Shown piece after piece: positions 1 through 5,691 of a DNA stretch of 6,131 bases; position 1 is the stretch's first letter, and the number at the start of each line of letters is the position of its first letter. The translations under genes and the position numbers were made by a program. The notes under the pieces are model-generated. The model worked only from the letters and a program-made list of their open reading frames with translations. It searched no databases and was not told the DNA's origin. This DNA is from Asaia bogorensis (GTDB lineage Bacteria; Pseudomonadota; Alphaproteobacteria; Acetobacterales; Acetobacteraceae). The DNA lies in assembly GCA_945873675.1 (NCBI GenBank), contig CAMCEP010000177.1, forward strand, positions 1 to 6,131, written 5' to 3'.

Positions 1-2738
1 CCGCCGCCTTCGCCGCCCTCGGGGCCCAGATCCAGCACCCAATCGGCGGTTTTGATCACTTCCAGATTATGTTCGATCACCACCACCGTATTGCCGGTCT
101 CCACCAGCGCATGCAGCACTTCCAGCAATTTGCGCACATCTTCGAAATGCAGCCCGGTGGTGGGTTCATCCAAGATGTAGAGCGTGCGTCCGGTGGCGCG
201 GCGCGACAATTCCTTGGAAAGTTTTATGCGCTGCGCTTCCCCACCCGAAAGCGTGGTCGCCTGCTGGCCCAGATGGATATAGCCAAGCCCGACCTTACGC
301 AGCACCGAAAGCTTTTCGCGAATCGCGGGGACGGCGGCGAAGAATTCCTCGGCTTCTTCCACCGTCATGTCCAAAACGTCGGAGATGGATTTGCCGCGAA
401 ACTTCACATCCAGCGTTTCGCGATTGTAGCGCTTGCCCTTGCAGGTATCGCAGGTGACATAGACATCGGGCAGAAAGTGCATCTCGATCTTGATGACGCC
501 ATCGCCCTGGCAGGCCTCACACCGCCCGCCCTTCACATTGAAGCTGAAGCGGCCTGGCTTGTAGCCGCGCGCGCGGGATTCCGGCAATTCGCTGAACCAA
601 TCGCGAATGGGGGCAAATAGCCCCGTATAGGTGGCGGGGTTGGAACGCGGCGTGCGGCCAATCGGCGATTGGTCAATGTCAATGATCTTGTCGAGGTGAT
701 CGAGCCCTTCAATGCGATCATGCGGCGCCGGCACCTCTGCCGCGCCCATCAGGCGCCGCGCCGCTGCCTTATAGAGCGTTTCGATCACCAGCGTTGATTT
801 GCCGCCGCCAGAAACCCCGGTGACACAGGTAAAAGTGCCAAGCGGCAGGGCCGCATCCAGGCGCCTAAGGTTGTTGCCGCTGGCGCCCACCACGCGCAAT
901 TGCCGCTTAGGGTCAATCTTGCGTCGCTTTTCGGGGATTTCGATGCGGCGCTTGCCCGAAAGATACTGCCCAGTGAGGCTTGCCGGATTAGCAGCGACTT
1001 CTGATGGCTTGCCCTGCGCCACCAATTGCCCGCCACCTTTGCCGGCGGCGGGGCCGATATCCACCAAATGATCGGCGCTGCGGATGGCATCCTCATCATG
1101 TTCTACCACCAGCACAGTATTGCCGAGGTCGCGCAGACGCCGCAGCGTGACCAGCAGCCTTTCATTGTCGCGCTGATGCAGCCCGATGGAAGGTTCGTCC
1201 AGCACATAAAGCACGCCGGTCAGGCCGGAGCCGATTTGCGACGCGAGCCGAATGCGCTGCGATTCCCCACCTGAGAGCGTGGTGGAAGACCGCGCGAGCG
1301 AAAGATAATCGAGGCCCACATCCACCAGGAATTGCAGGCGATCATTGATTTCTCGCAGGATTCGCCGCGCGATATCGCGCCGCTGTGGCGTGAGCGTTTC
1401 TTCCACCTGCGCGAACCAATCCCGCGCCCGGTGAATGGCCATGGCAGAGGCTTCACCGATATGCCGCCCGGCCACTTTCACCGCGAGGGATTGCGGCTTC
1501 AGCCGATGCCCCGCGCAGGCGGCGCAAGGCCGTTCCGCCTGATAGCGGGAGAGATCTTCGCGCACCCAAGGATTATCGGTTTCGCGAAAGCGCCGTTCCA
1601 GATTGGCGATCACGCCCTCAAAGGGTTTTTTGACTTCGTAAGCGCGCAACCCGTCCTTGTAGTGAAGCGCGACAACCTCATCGCCTGTGCCATGCAGAAT
1701 GGCGTGCCGCACCGTGGCCGGCAGTTCCTGCCAGGCGGTGGTCATTTTCACCTTGAAATGCGCGGCCAGGCTTTGCAGCGTTTGGTCGTAATAAGGGGAA
1801 GAAGCGCCGGTCCAGGGCATAATGGCGCCGTCCTTCAGCGCGACATCATCCTGCGGCACGACCAATTGTGCGTCGAAAAAGCTTTCCGTGCCGAGCCCAT
1901 CACAGGTGGGGCAGGCGCCATGCGGTGAATTGAAGGAAAAAAGGCGCGGTTCAACTTCCTCGATGCTGAAACCGGAAACCGGGCAGGCAAAGCGGCTGGA
2001 AAATACCGTGCGTTCCCCACCATCGGCGTTTTCGGCATAGGCAATGCCATCGGCGAGCCCAAGCGCGGTTTCGAAGGAATCCGCAAGGCGCTGCATGATG
2101 CCTTCACGCACCACGATGCGGTCCACCACCACTTCAATATCGTGCTTGAGCTTCTTGTCGAGCTTCGGAGCCTCGGCAATTTGATAGAGCGTGCCGTTGA
2201 TTTTGACGCGTTCAAACCCGCGGCGTTGGAATTCGGCCAATTCCTTGCGGAATTCGCCCTTCTTGCCGCGCGCGACGGGCGCCAGCAGCAGAAGCCGCGT
2301 GCCTTCGGGCATGGCCAGCACACGGTCCACCATTTGGGACACGGTCTGCGCTTCAATTGGCAGGCCCGTCGCGGGCGAATAGGGCACACCAACCCGCGCC
2401 CAAAGCAGGCGCATATAGTCATGGATTTCCGTGACGGTGCCGACGGTGGAGCGTGGATTATGGCTGGTGGTTTTCTGTTCGATGGATATGGCGGGCGATA
2501 GGCCCTCGATCGAATCCACATCCGGCTTTTGCATCAATTGCAGGAATTGCCGCGCATAGGCCGAAAGGCTTTCCACATAGCGCCTTTGACCTTCCGCATA
2601 GATGGTATCGAAAGCCAGCGATGATTTGCCGGAACCCGAAAGCCCCGTGATCACCGTCAGCGTATCGCGCGGGATATCAAGATCGAGGTTCTTGAGGTTG
2701 TGCTGGCGCGCGCCGCGGATGCGAATATGGCCGGTCAT
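1..2738 (-). CDS. uvrA: UvrA, excinuclease ABC subunit A (3' end outside window)
   Basis: Damage-recognition ATPase of nucleotide excision repair; a UvrA dimer loads UvrB onto lesions in the cytoplasm. The reading frame starts at ATG 2738-2736 (MTGHIRIRGARQHNLKNL) and about 912 codons are present, ending in LGPEGGEGG at the left edge, so a few tens of C-terminal residues are missing (E. coli UvrA has 940). Visible landmarks: Walker A I GLSGSGKSS (32-40, Lys38), signature LSGGE (488-492), Walker B LDEP near 514, Walker A II GVSGGGKST (Lys647), signature LSGGE (830-834), Walker B LDEP near 857. The C-terminal zinc module has all four Cys (740, 743, 763, 766). The N-terminal module reads CPVS...CPTC, with Ser255 where E. 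coli has Cys. Motifs checked along the gene all fall in one frame, so no frameshift was seen. No GTTC-N7-GTTC alphaproteobacterial LexA box was found upstream. Identity is certain. Confidence 0.98.
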   Translation of the reverse strand, partial: MTGHIRIRGARQHNLKNLDLDIPRDTLTVITGLSGSGKSSLAFDTIYAEGQRRYVESLSAYARQFLQLMQKPDVDSIEGLSPAISIEQKTTSHNPRSTVGTVTEIHDYMRLLWARVGVPYSPATGLPIEAQTVSQMVDRVLAMPEGTRLLLLAPVARGKKGEFRKELAEFQRRGFERVKINGTLYQIAEAPKLDKKLKHDIEVVVDRIVVREGIMQRLADSFETALGLADGIAYAENADGGERTVFSSRFACPVSGFSIEEVEPRLFSFNSPHGACPTCDGLGTESFFDAQLVVPQDDVALKDGAIMPWTGASSPYYDQTLQSLAAHFKVKMTTAWQELPATVRHAILHGTGDEVVALHYKDGLRAYEVKKPFEGVIANLERRFRETDNPWVREDLSRYQAERPCAACAGHRLKPQSLAVKVAGRHIGEASAMAIHRARDWFAQVEETLTPQRRDIARRILREINDRLQFLVDVGLDYLSLARSSTTLSGGESQRIRLASQIGSGLTGVLYVLDEPSIGLHQRDNERLLVTLRRLRDLGNTVLVVEHDEDAIRSADHLVDIGPAAGKGGGQLVAQGKPSEVAANPASLTGQYLSGKRRIEIPEKRRKIDPKRQLRVVGASGNNLRRLDAALPLGTFTCVTGVSGGGKSTLVIETLYKAAARRLMGAAEVPAPHDRIEGLDHLDKIIDIDQSPIGRTPRSNPATYTGLFAPIRDWFSELPESRARGYKPGRFSFNVKGGRCEACQGDGVIKIEMHFLPDVYVTCDTCKGKRYNRETLDVKFRGKSISDVLDMTVEEAEEFFAAVPAIREKLSVLRKVGLGYIHLGQQATTLSGGEAQRIKLSKELSRRATGRTLYILDEPTTGLHFEDVRKLLEVLHALVETGNTVVVIEHNLEVIKTADWVLDLGPEGGEGG

Positions 2739-2748
2739 GTAGGTAGGG

Positions 2749-2773
2749 CTCCGCCGGCGGCCGGACTGCCGGC
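2749..2773 (-). promoter_or_regulatory. uvrA leader: GGAG ribosome site beside a GCCGGC hairpin
   Basis: On the minus strand the only Shine-Dalgarno-like word before the uvrA ATG is GGAG (2752-2749), 10 nt from the start, slightly far. Directly upstream lies GCCGGC (2753-2758), able to pair with GCCGGC at 2768-2773 across a 9-nt loop. In the transcript this GC-rich stem would abut the ribosome site and could dampen initiation. The hairpin is seen in the sequence; its effect is inference. Confidence 0.35.
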
Positions 2774-2795
2774 GCCTGCTTTAACTGAAGGGTGC

Positions 2796-2809
2796 CCCCT
2801 ATATTGGGG
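2796..2809 (-). promoter_or_regulatory. Palindrome CCCC-TATATT-GGGG, candidate uvrA -10 region
   Basis: A 14-bp near-palindrome with six of seven base pairs symmetric. On the minus strand it contains TATAGG (2803-2798), a possible -10 element about 60 bp upstream of the uvrA ATG. A matching -35 is poor: TTCCCA at 2827-2822, with 18-bp spacing. A protein bound to the palindrome would cover that -10. Promoter assignment is weak; the palindrome itself is clear. Confidence 0.3.
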
Positions 2810-2818
2810 TATCGGGTG

Positions 2819-2839
2819 GCTTGGGAAGGGCGCCCAAGC
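2819..2839. repeat. Perfect 7-bp inverted repeat GCTTGGG-N7-CCCAAGC
   Basis: GCTTGGG at 2819-2825 is exactly complementary to CCCAAGC at 2833-2839, separated by AAGGGCG. No T-run follows on either strand, so it does not look like an intrinsic terminator. Its position in the divergent spacer, just upstream of the candidate uvrA -10, fits an operator or a structured leader. No regulator family was recognised from the half-site. Confidence 0.45.
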
Positions 2840-2996
2840 AGCAGGGAAGGCCTATCAGGCGTGGGCGTTACCAGCGCCTTATGCCTCGCTGCCTTGGCAT
2901 TTGGCGCGCTGCGGGTCGGTGGTGGCGAATAGAAAGCCGCCTAGGGCAATCTTCCCAACTGTTTTTATGGAAAAAATGCCCAAAGGCGCTTTTGCC

Positions 2997-3024
2997 TTGA
3001 CTCCAATCTTAGGGGTCATATTAA
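2997..3024 (+). promoter_or_regulatory. Candidate sigma70-type promoter for the diiron-protein gene
   Basis: TTGACT (2997-3002) and TATTAA (3019-3024) are separated by 16 bp; each differs from the sigma70 consensus in only one or two positions. Transcription would start near 3031, leaving a leader of about 90 nt before the ATG at 3123. That leader would contain both the dyad at 3045-3066 and the tandem repeats at 3067-3108. It is the best promoter-like pair in the window, but it is unproven. Confidence 0.5.
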
Positions 3025-3044
3025 CACAGAAATAGGCGAATATT

Positions 3045-3066
3045 GCGCTGATGAGAGCTCATGCGC
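3045..3066. repeat. Imperfect dyad GCGC-TG-ATGAG-AG-CTCAT-GCGC
   Basis: ATGAG (3051-3055) and CTCAT (3058-3062) are inverted copies around a 2-bp centre. They are flanked by GCGC on each side (3045-3048, 3063-3066) with a 2-nt offset on the left. It lies just downstream of the predicted transcription start and immediately before the tandem repeats. It could be a protein-binding site or a small hairpin in the leader. Confidence 0.35.
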
Positions 3067-3108
3067 CCTATTCAGGGTTGAAAAGGTTTATTCAGGGTTG
3101 AAAAGGTC
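3067..3108 (+). repeat. Two tandem 20-bp repeats with internal dyad (operator-like)
   Basis: The unit TATTCAGGGTTGAAAAGGT occurs at 3069-3087 and again at 3089-3107, 19 of 19 bases identical, with a 20-bp period (about two helical turns). Each unit contains TTCA-GGGT-TGAA, an inverted repeat with a 4-bp centre. The left copy extends to CCTATTCA/TGAAAAGG (3067-3086), seven of eight half-site positions symmetric; the right copy loses the two outermost pairs. Each also carries AAAAGG, and the second copy's AAAAGG (3101-3106) is the nearest Shine-Dalgarno-like word to the ATG at 3123, though 16 nt away. The pattern resembles two operators for a dimeric regulator on the same DNA face; the regulator is unknown. 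Confidence 0.75.
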
Positions 3109-3122
3109 GAACCAAGCCCGCC

Positions 3123-3986
3123 ATGCAGAATGTGATTGAAATTGTTCGTCGCCGGGTTCGGCTCCGCTTTGAGCCTCATATCGCACGGCGCTGGTCGGCT
3201 ATGCCGCGTTCCACGGAAGATTGTTTGAATGCCTTGTCTTCCCTGTTCCCTACCGGGGAGGCATTTTTTTGTCGGTCTGTTGCGTATTATCGCGACAAAA
3301 TTACCAATCCGGTTTTGCGCGAGCAAGTGGCGCAGTTCATTCATCAGGAAGCCATGCATTCCAAGGAGCACGCGCGGGCAAATGCAGCGTTGCGAGAGGC
3401 TAATGTCCTAGGGGCGGAGATCGAGTCAGCCGCCCGATCCATGCTTTGGTTTACTGAACGCTTCAGCCCGCCCGCATACCGCCTTGCAGTTACATGCGCG
3501 CTTGAGCATCTGACCACCATCCTTTGCGCTGAGCTTCTCGGTCGAAGGTGGCCCCGCGAAGAGACGACAGACAAGGAATTCGCCAATTTATGGCTGTGGC
3601 ACGCCGCCGAAGAAATTGAGCATAAGGCTGTTTGTTTCGATGTCTACACGCATGTTTATGGGGCTGGTGTTTGGCCTTGGCTTCTTCGGTGTCTCGCGAT
3701 GGGGTTGGTTACTTTGACCGGTGGTATCGGTATCTTCATCGCTTTTTGCATTGCTTCGATCAAGAATATGAAGCGCGGACGCCGGGCCCCAAAGAAAGAT
3801 GAAGTGGCCGCCAATGCGGTTGGTCCCAGCTTTCAGGCCATAGTTAAGGGTATATCATTGGCCATGTATTTTGATTTTTATCGGCGGGATTTTCACCCCT
3901 CCAAACATGATCACTCGGCACTGCTGGAAGCTTGGAAGCATGAAAATCCTGGCTTTGGCCTCAACCATGGGCATAAGGCGGCCTGA
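3123..3986 (+). CDS. Predicted diiron (ferritin-like) 'metal-dependent hydrolase' family protein
   Basis: 287 aa, resembling COG3687/PF10118 proteins, named 'predicted metal-dependent hydrolase' without a firmly established reaction. Sequence shows FPTGEAFF (Glu46), QEAMHSKEH (Glu76, His79), ALEHLTT (Glu128) and HAAEEIEHKA (Glu164, His167): the E...ExxH...E...ExxH spacing expected for a carboxylate-bridged diiron site in a four-helix bundle. Residues 184-213 form a hydrophobic stretch, probably membrane-embedded or peripheral; the tail has DFHPSKHDH (256-264), which recalls the family's conserved C-terminal Phe-His-Pro. ATG 3123 is the only sensible start: an in-frame TGA lies at 3099 and no other start codon intervenes. 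The ribosome site is weak. The sequence seems AT-richer than uvrA and ssb (for example 3841-3900), hinting at an accessory origin. It converges on the methyltransferase gene with a 10-bp gap. Family assignment is fairly sure; substrate and reaction are unknown. Confidence 0.85.
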   Translation: MQNVIEIVRRRVRLRFEPHIARRWSAMPRSTEDCLNALSSLFPTGEAFFCRSVAYYRDKITNPVLREQVAQFIHQEAMHSKEHARANAALREANVLGAEIESAARSMLWFTERFSPPAYRLAVTCALEHLTTILCAELLGRRWPREETTDKEFANLWLWHAAEEIEHKAVCFDVYTHVYGAGVWPWLLRCLAMGLVTLTGGIGIFIAFCIASIKNMKRGRRAPKKDEVAANAVGPSFQAIVKGISLAMYFDFYRRDFHPSKHDHSALLEAWKHENPGFGLNHGHKAA

Positions 3987-3996
3987 CCATTCTGCC

Positions 3997-4842
3997 CTAT
4001 GCCGACTTTTCAAAACGCAAAAGACTATAACGTAGCAAGCCGCTGCGCCCATAAAAATCCAAAAGTCCGATGAGCACCCTGTTAAGATTGGACAAAGGCC
4101 GGTTTTGTTGAGTCGGACCGGCAATAAGATGCTTGAGAAAGGCGTAGGTCGGCAGCGTATGGGGCGTTATATCCCTGAGCACAGTAATTTTCAGGCCTGT
4201 TTGCGCGGCCAGACGCCTGTAATCGGCAGGTGTACAGGAAACATCACATGGTCCGAAGACATTGAGCTTGTGAAGCGGCCTCATCCTGGCCAAAAAGCTG
4301 ATAGGGACAAAAGCAGGCTGGGACACAAAATCTGAAATAACGAGGCTACCCCCGGGGCGCAGCACGCGCTTCACTTCGTTCAGGAAGTCGCGCCTCGAAG
4401 GAAAATGAAAAATGCATTCCACCGCCATGACGCGATCAAAACTATTGTCGCAAAATGGCAGGGAGCAGGCATTACCCCCGATAAAGCCCATGCTTCCCCT
4501 GTGGTTCGGTCGCACCAATGTCGCCGCACGCTGAAGCTGCCTTGGGTCAATATTCAGACCAACCAGATCAAGCCCATCGATGCGTTCCTCCATACATGCC
4601 ATAGTACCTCCGAAGCCGCAGCCGGTATCCAGAACGCGCATGCCGGGAGAAACATTCGCGAGCGCGATGAGTTCCAGGCTCAATCGTTCCGCCGCCGTGC
4701 CATAATCCTCGGCTGAGCTAGGCTTGGCGGTGGCCGGGTCGGGCCAATAACCCCAATGGATATGACGCCCGAAGCTTTTTTCGATGGAACCATGACCGGC
4801 TGCCAATTGCTTGAGGAGCATGTCGATATAAGGAAAGCTCAT
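3997..4842 (-). CDS. Class I SAM-dependent methyltransferase, substrate unknown
   Basis: 281 aa from ATG 4842-4840 (MSFPYIDMLLKQL); a GTG at 4857-4855 would add five residues. ATG is preferred because an AAGG lies upstream of it and the GTG has no ribosome site, but this is not decisive. The Rossmann methyltransferase core is clear: motif I VLDTGCGFGG (70-79), end of strand 2 VGLNIDPRQL (94-103), GNACSLPF (123-130), AVECIFHFPS (140-149) and LRPGGSLVISDF (161-172). Two positions usually acidic for SAM binding are Asn here (Asn97 in GLNID, Asn124 in GNA). The N-terminal SFGRHIHWGYW resembles small-molecule methyltransferases of the UbiE/tocopherol-methyltransferase type rather than RNA or protein methylases. 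No membrane segment is obvious. It is convergent with the diiron gene and ends in TAG at 3999-3997. It likely methylates a small molecule, possibly in the same pathway as its neighbour; that link is inference. Confidence 0.87.
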   Translation of the reverse strand: MSFPYIDMLLKQLAAGHGSIEKSFGRHIHWGYWPDPATAKPSSAEDYGTAAERLSLELIALANVSPGMRVLDTGCGFGGTMACMEERIDGLDLVGLNIDPRQLQRAATLVRPNHRGSMGFIGGNACSLPFCDNSFDRVMAVECIFHFPSRRDFLNEVKRVLRPGGSLVISDFVSQPAFVPISFLARMRPLHKLNVFGPCDVSCTPADYRRLAAQTGLKITVLRDITPHTLPTYAFLKHLIAGPTQQNRPLSNLNRVLIGLLDFYGRSGLLRYSLLRFEKSA

Positions 4843-4909
4843 CTCTGCTGCTTTCACCTTGGCGTGCTAGTGGTTATGGCCGGATCCTCAGATGGCTCTT
4901 CTCACCATA

Positions 4910-4933
4910 CCCGTCATTCGTTAGCGTGACGGG
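4910..4933. repeat. Perfect inverted repeat CCCGTCA-N10-TGACGGG
   Basis: CCCGTCA (4910-4916) pairs exactly with TGACGGG (4927-4933) around a 10-nt loop. It sits in the divergent spacer, 68 bp upstream of the methyltransferase ATG and about 155 bp upstream of ssb. No gene reads into it from either side and no T-run follows, so an operator is likelier than a terminator. No convincing -35/-10 pair was found near it for either gene. Confidence 0.45.
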
Positions 4934-4971
4934 GTTTAGTTGTCTACTATCCATTGGCATTTTTGCGGCGG

Positions 4972-5040
4972 ACCCGTGCGATCGGGTAGAAAAAGTGCCG
5001 TGATGGAAGACCTCAGGCGGCCTCCGGGATGGCCGTGCCT
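4972..5040 (+). promoter_or_regulatory. ssb leader region with two hairpins
   Basis: ACCCG (4972-4976) pairs with CGGGT (4983-4987) across a 6-nt loop. Downstream, AGGCGGCC (5015-5022) pairs with GGCC (5031-5034) plus GCCT (5037-5040), with a 2-nt bulge and an 8-nt loop. Both lie within about 120 bp upstream of the ssb start and would fold in its leader if transcription begins upstream of them. No LexA-type GTTC repeat and no good promoter pair was seen in 4843-5088. Confidence 0.3.
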
Positions 5041-5074
5041 CAGAAAACCGTGTAATTCATCCGCCTAAGCGATT

Positions 5075-5080
5075 GGGAGA
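5075..5080 (+). promoter_or_regulatory. ssb ribosome binding site GGGAGA
   Basis: GGGAGA lies 8 nt before ATG 5089, a good Shine-Dalgarno match and spacing, and it fixes the ssb start. It is the clearest ribosome site in the window. Confidence 0.7.
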
Positions 5081-5088
5081 GCTTTGCC

Positions 5089-5562
5089 ATGGCGGGTATC
5101 AATAAGGTCATTATCCTGGGCCGTCTCGGGCGGGACCCGGAAGTGCGCAATTTCCAGAATGGCGGCAAGGTGGTGAATCTGCGCATCGCCACGTCTGAAC
5201 GCTACAAGGACCGGGAAGGCAATCAGCAGGAACGCACCGAATGGCATTCGGTCGCGATTTTCAATGATCGCCTAGGCGAAGTGGCCGAGAAATACCTGCG
5301 CAAGGGCAGCGAGGTCTATGTTGAAGGCCAGCTGGAAACCCGGAAATGGCAGGACCAATCGGGCCAGGACCGCTACACGACCGAGATTGTGCTGCGCCAA
5401 TATCGCGGCGAATTGCAGCTGATTGGCGGGCGCGGCGCTGGCGGGGGCATGGATGACCCTGGTGAGCCCGCCGGGGATCGGGCGCCGGCCGCGCGCCCAG
5501 CCCAGCGCGCCGGTGGTTGGGATGCCAAGAAATCCGATCTGGATGACGAAATCCCCTTCTGA
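5089..5562 (+). CDS. ssb: Single-stranded DNA-binding protein SSB
   Basis: 157 aa. Binds single-stranded DNA as a (normally tetrameric) OB-fold protein and recruits replication and repair enzymes through its acidic tail. The OB domain spans about residues 1-113: MAGINKVIILGRLGRDPEVR, then TEWHSVAIF and VEGQLETRKWQDQSGQDRYT. DNA-stacking aromatics aligned to E. coli Trp40, Trp54, Phe60 and Trp88 are Tyr39, Trp52, Phe58 and Trp87. A Gly/Ala/Pro/Arg-rich linker (114-148) leads to the conserved tip DLDDEIPF (150-157), the docking peptide for SSB-interacting proteins. Length is in the normal range (E. coli 178; the linker is shorter). It lies upstream of gyrA on the same strand with a 129-bp gap. 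Identity is certain. Confidence 0.98.
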   Translation: MAGINKVIILGRLGRDPEVRNFQNGGKVVNLRIATSERYKDREGNQQERTEWHSVAIFNDRLGEVAEKYLRKGSEVYVEGQLETRKWQDQSGQDRYTTEIVLRQYRGELQLIGGRGAGGGMDDPGEPAGDRAPAARPAQRAGGWDAKKSDLDDEIPF

Positions 5563-5606
5563 TTCAGTGGCTTGAAGATGGGCGCCCCAGGGCAGCGCGG
5601 CGGTGG

Positions 5607-5637
5607 TTGACGCGGCGCGCCTGACGGTGCCTATGAC
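5607..5637 (+). promoter_or_regulatory. Weak candidate promoter for gyrA
   Basis: TTGACG (5607-5612) matches the -35 consensus at five of six bases; TATGAC (5632-5637) is a four-of-six -10, but the spacer is 19 bp, longer than ideal. The 129-bp ssb-gyrA gap allows a separate gyrA promoter, yet read-through from ssb is equally possible because no terminator with a T-run is seen after ssb. Confidence 0.25.
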
Positions 5638-5691
5638 GTTTTCTCCCTGTGACCCCTCAGGAATCGCGGCTTTCAGAATCGGTTTCCAAGC

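Larger units (their letters stand above)
2739..3122. other. Divergent spacer between uvrA and the diiron-protein gene
   Basis: 384 bp without a credible gene. The uvrA-proximal half is GC-rich with several dyads (2753-2773, 2796-2809, 2819-2839). The stretch 2840-2980 shows nothing recognisable. From about 2960 the sequence becomes AT-richer and carries a plausible rightward promoter (2997-3024), an imperfect dyad (3045-3066) and two tandem 20-bp repeats (3067-3108). AAGGC (2983-2987) and GCCTT (2994-2998) also form a small hairpin overlapping the -35. Regulation in both directions probably resides here. Confidence 0.6.

Noticed and set aside
69..620. Long open frame (183 codons) on the plus strand opposite uvrA
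   Set aside because: It lies entirely antisense to a clearly intact, conserved uvrA frame; its His/Gln-rich product is a typical shadow of GC-rich coding sequence.
1332..1928. 198-codon plus-strand open frame antisense to uvrA
   Set aside because: Shadow of uvrA; no recognisable domain and no ribosome site.
2700..3035. Open frame of 111 codons on the plus strand in the uvrA upstream spacer
   Set aside because: It begins inside uvrA antisense, has no ribosome site, its product resembles nothing known to me, and it runs through the dyads and promoter-like sequence; it is best explained as chance.
3985..4000. Possible bidirectional terminator between the convergent stop codons
   Set aside because: The 10-bp gap and its flanks show no stem-loop or T-run; termination probably occurs inside the opposing gene or by another mechanism.
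4843..5088. LexA/SOS box or clear promoter upstream of ssb
   Set aside because: No GTTC repeats were found, and candidate hexamers such as TACTAT (4945-4950) lack a properly spaced -35.
5563..5691. Terminator or small gene between ssb and gyrA
   Set aside because: GC-rich short repeats (GGCGCC, GGCGCGCC) are present, but there is no convincing stem followed by T residues and no open frame with a start signal.
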